Below are positions 58,601-64,000 of a DNA stretch of 64,000 bases, piece after piece. This stretch comes from Primulina eburnea. Lineage: Eukaryota > Streptophyta > Magnoliopsida > Lamiales > Gesneriaceae. A program made the translations under genes and the position numbers. The stretch's first letter is position 1; each line of letters begins with the position of its first letter. The DNA lies in assembly GCF_022965805.1 (NCBI RefSeq), contig NC_133114.1, forward strand, positions 3,494,761 to 3,558,760, given 5' to 3'. The notes under the pieces are model-generated. The model made no database searches and was not told the origin of the DNA. It saw only the letters and a program-made list of their open reading frames with translations.

Positions 58601-59678
58601 TGTTGGCTTTGCGTTTTAGCTTTATTATTATTATTATTATTATTTGTAGACAAGTTGAATATAAATAGTTGAATGTGAATGTGGATTATTTTTTTGACAC
58701 GTTTAATTAGCTTGAAAGCTTTCACGTTCAAGATTTACATTTGTCAAATTTGAAGACAAATGTAATTGAAAATTGGCTTCTCTTGTTCACAAGCCAGATA
58801 GCTATATAAATATTGCTCTCCTCCATTAGTTGAATACATGCATCTCAAGTTCTATTTTTCTACTATATCATTTATAGCATTTAAGTGCTTATTTATATAA
58901 TATTTATGAGGTATTTGTTCTCATATTTTAAAAAGTGTGTTTTCTTTGGAAAACTGCGAGTGATTTTATACTATAAAATATTATATGAAATTTTTTTCAT
59001 CTTACTCGAGATTTTTACCCTAATAATTTTTAAGAGTTTTCTACGTAAATATCGATATCCAATTTTATTCTTTATTATCATATTTTTATCTCAAGATGTC
59101 CGCAGCTGATATCAACAAATGGTATCAGAGCTTTGGTTTAAAATTTATTAAATTCTAAGTATGCTATGTGGTTGCAACATAAACTGATCTTTCACATCAG
59201 AAAATATTTTTTGAGATTTTTTTATTAAAAAACAAGATTATTTTGTCCAGTCTATTAAATTGTTATAGACATAATGATGGGCATGTACGAGATAACAAAG
59301 TTCAATGTGAGCAATTTAATGCTGTGGAAAATAAAGATACAAGCAATTAAAAGAAAAAAGAATTGTTTGACAGCTATTGGAGATAGACCGAAGGAAATGA
59401 CGGGCGATGGAAAGTGAAATAAGATTAATGATAATATTGTTGCCGATTTACACTTGGCTATAGCAGACAAAGTACTTTCAAGTATCTCAAAGATAAAAAC
59501 GACAAAAGATATTTGGGATATTCTGACAAAAATGTTCGAGGTCAAGTCACTGCACAACAAGATTTTCCTAAAGAGAAGGCTTTATACTCTTCAGATGGCG
59601 GAATCCTCATCGATGACTTACCATATCAATACAATAAATATTATATTAGCTTCTACTTCAAAGTCAACCAAATTCATA
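58601..59678 (+). mobile_element. Truncated Ty1/copia element (5' LTR, primer site, partial gag)
   Basis: The LTR at 58601-59117 starts TGTTGGCTTT and ends GATATCAACA (517 bp). The initiator tRNA-Met primer site TGGTATCAGAGC follows at 59120-59131. From ATG 59274 a copia-type Gag begins (MYEITKFNVSNLMLWKIKIQ) and goes on to DIWDILTKMFEVKSLHNKIFL and YHINTINII, with one in-frame TGA near 59416. The sequence breaks at 59678, where the LTR of another element begins. Confidence 0.8.
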
Positions 59679-60643
59679 TGATAGGATCGGTTAGTGACTA
59701 AAGAGTGTTTAGAAGGGGGGGTTGAATAAACACTTCTACGAATTTAAATATTCTTCGAAAAAGGTAGTTCAGTTTTATTACAAACTGAACTAAGTATCCC
59801 GTCGGTCAATAACAATCAGTTAAACTGAATAAGCAGTTGCGGAAAGTAAACTGATTGAAAGATAGAGTATCTAACTGAAAATGAAAAACTGAAGTAAAGA
59901 CAACACAATATGTTTCTGGATGTTCGGAGATTTGAATAACTCCTACGTCACCCCTTCTATCTCAAAGATAGGATATTCACTAAAAGACTTTGATCGAGTA
60001 CAACACTTGTACAGACCCACTTCAGTTAGGACTTATCTACTGCATAAACTGAAACTCTTAGTATAATACAATGATCTCTGTGAGTAACTGAACTTAGCAC
60101 TTATTGAATTATCAATATTACAGAGTGCTAGTTTGCTCAACTTGTAGCCTTGATTGCTACGAATAAATCTAATAAGAGTGAGCTGAGATTTTGACAGAGT
60201 AATAGCAAGTTTGAGATTGATAGATCGTCGTCTTTCTTCAACTGCTCTTTAGTCATATTTATAGACTTGTCTTTCAACGGTAACTTTGAATTTATGTATC
60301 CGTTGATTGCCACTTCATCATTTCTTGGACAGTGTTCTTGATTGCCACTTCATTATTGATTGTAAAACGGCGTTTTAATTTCAATAGCCGAAATACGTTG
60401 TTCTATGCGGTGCGGCTTTCCATATTCAGTTGCTGTCTGATATGTCTTTCTGTCTGTTGAATGATCTTTCCCGAGGTATCTTTAGTTGAGAGACTTTAAT
60501 ATTTTCGGCTGAATGTTTTAACTGATCAGTTTGTGTCAGCTGATTTCAGTTGATAAGTCCAGCTGCCGAATTTGCTTTCGCGTATTAGTTGATTTAATCG
60601 ATTGATTTATGTTTTGTCAAACTCCAGAATTTAGTTTCCAACA
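59679..60643 (-). repeat. 3' LTR of a minus-strand retrotransposon extending beyond the window
   Basis: In sense it begins TGTTGGAAACTAAATTC at 60643 and ends CCGATCCTATCA at 59679 (965 bp). The polypurine tract AAAGGGGGAAAT directly precedes it (60644-60655). Only this 3' LTR and the 3' internal region are in the window, so the right end and target duplication cannot be checked. Short words such as CAACTGAA / TTCAGTTG recur through it. Confidence 0.78.
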
Positions 60644-60862
60644 ATTTCCCCCTTTATGGTGTTTGACAAAATCAAGAGATTTAACTCAGCTCTTTGTTGA
60701 TAATAGATTACGCAACTGAATCATAGAATAGCTGGGTTCCTTGTAGATAATATAAAGTCTGAGAAAATGATATCAGTTGATAATAATAGTCTGATTAATT
60801 CTTCAACTAATTCTTCAGCACAACTGAATCATAAAATAACTGGACAAATGATATCAGTTGCT

Positions 60863-63526
60863 TCAGCTGCTTTCCCCATTTTTGTCAAATACCTCCATTT
60901 TGTCTGAGAGCTTTCTAACATTGATGGATAGAAGTTTTACATCTGATGAGATACTTGTGGCCATAGTAGTGAAGGAAGTCTGCAGTAATTCTATCTGCTT
61001 TGAAACGAAGGTTTCCAGTCGCCCAATTCTTTGACTGTTTACATCCTGATTTGTAGAGAAAGAGTTGACTAGTCCCTTCTTCAGATCCTTTACAGTTTGG
61101 ATAAGAGAGTCCATATTGTCTTGAAGTTTATTCAGTTTCTCTAAGTTGGATGCATGTGAATGGTCCAGCTTTAGAGTGTGAGATAGTTGTGTGTTCTGAA
61201 TTTTGGAGATGGTAGAGATCATTTGCTCCATATTATTCTGTAAGTGCTGAACTTCTTCCAAGATAAGTTCAACATCTGAAGAAGATGAAGGAGGAGACTG
61301 ATAAGATGTTCCTGGTTCTTTAGAGATGTGCTCAGAAATGACCAAAGTTTGATCAGTTGAGACTGATTCAATAACATTTTGAACTGAAATATCAGTTTCA
61401 TTTATTTCTCCTTGAACTGGAATATCATCAGCAGTGATTTCATCTAGATCCTGAGGTGGTGAAGGAGGGTTCTGTTCAGCAGATGATAAAAGAACTGAAG
61501 TTGGTGCCTCTAAAGGATGATTGATTAAAGTGTCTGGCTCATTAGTGGGGTGAACCGGATCAGTAGATAGATCAGGTTGTACAGATTCTTTTAAAGCAAT
61601 AGTGACCTCCGGATTGATTTGATCAGCAGAGTGATCAACTGTAGATATTTCCTGAACGACTGACTGAATGACTTCATCAATGTTTCCCAATTTCAGCTCA
61701 GCCTCAGAATACATCTTAGGAATATTAGTTGTAGGCGCTGTCTCGGATGAAGATGGAGCAATTGATGAAATACCTTCTGGTTGAGATGAAGAACCAGCAA
61801 GATCCGTGACTAGGTTTGCAACTGAATGGTCAGCTGGAGCTTCTTCAGCAATTTTTTGAGACATCTCTGGGATGATCAGCTCTTGACCCATTTCCCAGTC
61901 TTTAATTTCTGCTTGCAGTGTTATCAGATCTGTTTCCAATTGAGCATAGACTGCTTTGTCGTTGAATGCAGTTGGACTGAGGGGATTAAAGTTTTGCCTG
62001 AGTTCAGCAACTATTTGCTGCAATTTTTGTTCCCGAGATAAGTCAAAGAAATATTTCTTCCTTTGCAAAGCTTGCTGAATAGAGGAAGCCTTAACTGTTT
62101 TTAACACTAGTCGTTCTAGATCAATAAATCTTTTCAACTTGGATTTATTGCGCAGTTCCTTAGCAAAAACATTAACTCTGAAATTGACCCATTCCTCAAA
62201 AACTTGGTGCTTCTCTGCTGCAAATGTATTGACTTCTTGCCAGATGAGGTCAATGTGAGTCTGAATTGCATTTGAGGGTCTGGGTTCTTCTTGAAGTTTA
62301 CTCTTGCCCTTAGAGTCACTCAAAATGTGTGGGATAGTTAATCCTGATGTAGTTGCGTCAATATTTTCTCTGAGTATTATTCCGGTGGGTCTGGCAAACG
62401 GCAAAGAAGAGTAAGGTGAGATACTAATCAGTGGAGCTTTGACCCCTGGAAGTTTTGATGATTTGCTGGATGCAGTGATGTTTGACAGAAATGAGGATAA
62501 TGGTAACTGATCCTCAGTTAAGGATGCAACTGAAACTTCCTTTGAGAAAACATCCTGGATTGGCTGTTGAGCTCCTGTATCCATTACCTGATTAATGGAT
62601 GTGGGTTTAACATGATCAACTGATTTGGTCTTCAGTGTCCTTGGTTTCTTGACAATTTGAAGAGGTAGAATCTTCTGACTATCAGGATCACTGAGAGTCA
62701 GTTTGCGTTTTGACTCTTTCTTCTTTGTTAAGTTCTTGGCAACTTTGACTGATTTGGGAGCAGCCTGCTCCATCCCAATTTCCTTCTTGATCTTGATGAA
62801 TTTCTCAGGAGAAAGATCTAATTTGGTTTTTGATGGTAGAATGTTTTTAGCATTGAACACCTTGAATCTTGATAATCTGTCAGAATCATCAGCAATTAAC
62901 CCTTGGTTTTTCAGCAGATAACTGAGATGGACAGCAAAACCTTTGGATTGCTTAGCAGAAGAGAACATGTTCTTCAAAATAGTGAATAGAAGATGCTTCC
63001 AGTTGATTCGTCGTCCAGTCATGATTACTGTGATGAGTTGAAACTTTTCCAGAGTCAGAGCAGCAAAGGACCCAGCCTTCGCCAAAAGCCCTTTGGCTAC
63101 AATGTCTGCCAGCAGTTGCACCTCGTGCTTTAACTCCTTCTTGGGATCGGAAACTTTGATTTTCCGTCCATCTGCAGAGAGTAAAGTTTGCATCTCTTCG
63201 ATTTCCGATGCTTTGATCTCAGAAATTTGTGCTAGCCCATCAGAAGGCAGTAAAAACAAATCTCCAAAATAATCTTCAGAGATGATCATTAGTTTGTTAT
63301 TGATGGTAGCAGCAATGTTTTCATCAGAATTGATGAATCCTGTTGAATAGAAGTCGTGAAGCTCTTTGGGATAAATTTCCTGAGCGTAGAGACCCAAAAA
63401 GGGTTTTAAGCCTGCTGATTCCAGTTGCTGAAATACTTTCTTTACATCAGCGTCTGTAATGGACATAATTGAGTTGAAGTTGATAGCCATGGCGTTCAAA
63501 AGATGTGCTGGAATCTGGTTTGCCAT
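60863..63526 (-). CDS. Intact 887-residue 3'-terminal reading frame of the LTR element ('putative plant transposon protein' type)
   Basis: It starts MANQIPAHLLNAMAINFNS at ATG 63524-63526 and is open to 60863, ending 220 bp before the 3' LTR, the place of extra or 'env-like' frames. Residues about 15-215 resemble the plant transposon-protein domain of 3' retrotransposon frames (KPFLGLYAQEIYPKEL, ISEDYFGDLFLLPSDGL, ADIVAKGLLAKAGSF, GRRINWKHLLFTIL). A basic stretch follows (about 265-310: NLTKKKESKRKL), then a long Ser/Thr/Pro- and acid-rich region (about 320-760), and a heptad-rich C-terminal part (about 770-880: LEKLNKLQDNMDSLIQTVKDL and similar) likely to form a coiled coil. I see no signal peptide, membrane segment or Gag/Pol motif. 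The role is unknown. It might be a nuclear or DNA-associated accessory protein; that is a guess from the basic stretch. Confidence 0.75.
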   Translation of the reverse strand: MANQIPAHLLNAMAINFNSIMSITDADVKKVFQQLESAGLKPFLGLYAQEIYPKELHDFYSTGFINSDENIAATINNKLMIISEDYFGDLFLLPSDGLAQISEIKASEIEEMQTLLSADGRKIKVSDPKKELKHEVQLLADIVAKGLLAKAGSFAALTLEKFQLITVIMTGRRINWKHLLFTILKNMFSSAKQSKGFAVHLSYLLKNQGLIADDSDRLSRFKVFNAKNILPSKTKLDLSPEKFIKIKKEIGMEQAAPKSVKVAKNLTKKKESKRKLTLSDPDSQKILPLQIVKKPRTLKTKSVDHVKPTSINQVMDTGAQQPIQDVFSKEVSVASLTEDQLPLSSFLSNITASSKSSKLPGVKAPLISISPYSSLPFARPTGIILRENIDATTSGLTIPHILSDSKGKSKLQEEPRPSNAIQTHIDLIWQEVNTFAAEKHQVFEEWVNFRVNVFAKELRNKSKLKRFIDLERLVLKTVKASSIQQALQRKKYFFDLSREQKLQQIVAELRQNFNPLSPTAFNDKAVYAQLETDLITLQAEIKDWEMGQELIIPEMSQKIAEEAPADHSVANLVTDLAGSSSQPEGISSIAPSSSETAPTTNIPKMYSEAELKLGNIDEVIQSVVQEISTVDHSADQINPEVTIALKESVQPDLSTDPVHPTNEPDTLINHPLEAPTSVLLSSAEQNPPSPPQDLDEITADDIPVQGEINETDISVQNVIESVSTDQTLVISEHISKEPGTSYQSPPSSSSDVELILEEVQHLQNNMEQMISTISKIQNTQLSHTLKLDHSHASNLEKLNKLQDNMDSLIQTVKDLKKGLVNSFSTNQDVNSQRIGRLETFVSKQIELLQTSFTTMATSISSDVKLLSINVRKLSDKMEVFDKNGESS

Positions 63527-64000
63527 TTGAAAGTGTTAGAAACTCTGATATCTCTCAAGATAAAAATTAAGAGAAATGAGAGTTCTTTAGAAAGATAAAA
63601 TGCTCGTAAAGGAAAACTGAAATGAAGCGGGGAATAGTACTAATGTTGTGACTGTTTGAATTTTCGGACACGTGTCAGTCCAGTAAAATTTTTGAGTAAA
63701 AATATGTGTACGTGTACTGTAATCGTGTGTGTAAAATAATGAGCGGTTAAAAATGTATACACGTTATAAACTGAAATTCATCATGAATTAGCAGACAGAC
63801 ATGTCATTTGATGTGGAATATAATAGGTTTAATTATTTAACTTTCATGAGAAGATTAGTTGAATAATCAACTTGAACGAGCAGTCAGGAAAAACTGATTC
63901 CTTTCAGTTGAGAATTCACTAACAACTGTCTTCTCAGTTAACTTCTTAAACCTTCATTCCCCCTAAATAGATGCATTAAATAAAATAATCCTGATTAAGA
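63527..64000 (-). mobile_element. Leader upstream of the 887-residue frame
   Basis: AT-rich DNA without a frame, continuing the internal region of the same element to the window edge. No gag or pol motif is visible in this part. Confidence 0.4.

Overview
This is a plant nuclear window, from a eudicot. The evidence is GT-AG introns, an autophagy ATG2 gene, a TLC-domain ceramide synthase gene, and LTR retrotransposons with typical plant primer-binding sites (tRNA-Asp and initiator tRNA-Met). The 3'-terminal retrotransposon reading frames resemble the 'putative plant transposon protein' type I associate with Lamiales such as Gesneriaceae. That placement is recalled, not tested, and is only moderate.

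Layout. 1-3.6 kb: LTR pieces of two families and a tandemly repeated LTR-like promoter module. 3.6-31.6 kb: a four-element nest of Ty3/gypsy elements. A 3'-truncated minus-strand element ('C') has its 3' LTR split by a complete minus-strand Athila-like element ('1', 3726-15759, target duplication GCTTG). Its internal region is split by a complete plus-strand gag-protease-only element ('3', 17245-30356, duplication ACTTC). Element 3 is in turn split by a minus-strand non-coding chromovirus-like element ('B', 20714-26966, duplication AAACT). The three duplications are exact, so the order of insertion is clear.

31.6-57.7 kb: the genic part. It holds a six-exon LAG1/LOH-type ceramide synthase (plus strand) with a 1.0-kb hAT-like transposon in intron 2; a two-exon small plant-specific gene at 43.8 kb (plus strand); and a 13-exon ATG2 gene (minus strand, 46.0-57.7 kb). 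ATG2 shows two mutually compensating frame changes and a 74-bp tandem duplication over an exon-intron border. Between the genes lie MITEs, microsatellites and a 5S-rRNA-related Cassandra-like fragment. 58.6-64 kb: a truncated Ty1/copia element, interrupted or abutted by the 3' end of another LTR element that carries an intact 887-codon reading frame next to its 3' LTR.

The most unusual signal is that elements 1, C, 3 and B each carry an array of short GC-rich palindromic units in the LTR, with a different unit per element. Elements 1 and 3 repeat their own unit type in a second array inside the element, at the same relative place (between the end of pol and the 3'-terminal reading frame). I know of no function for these arrays.
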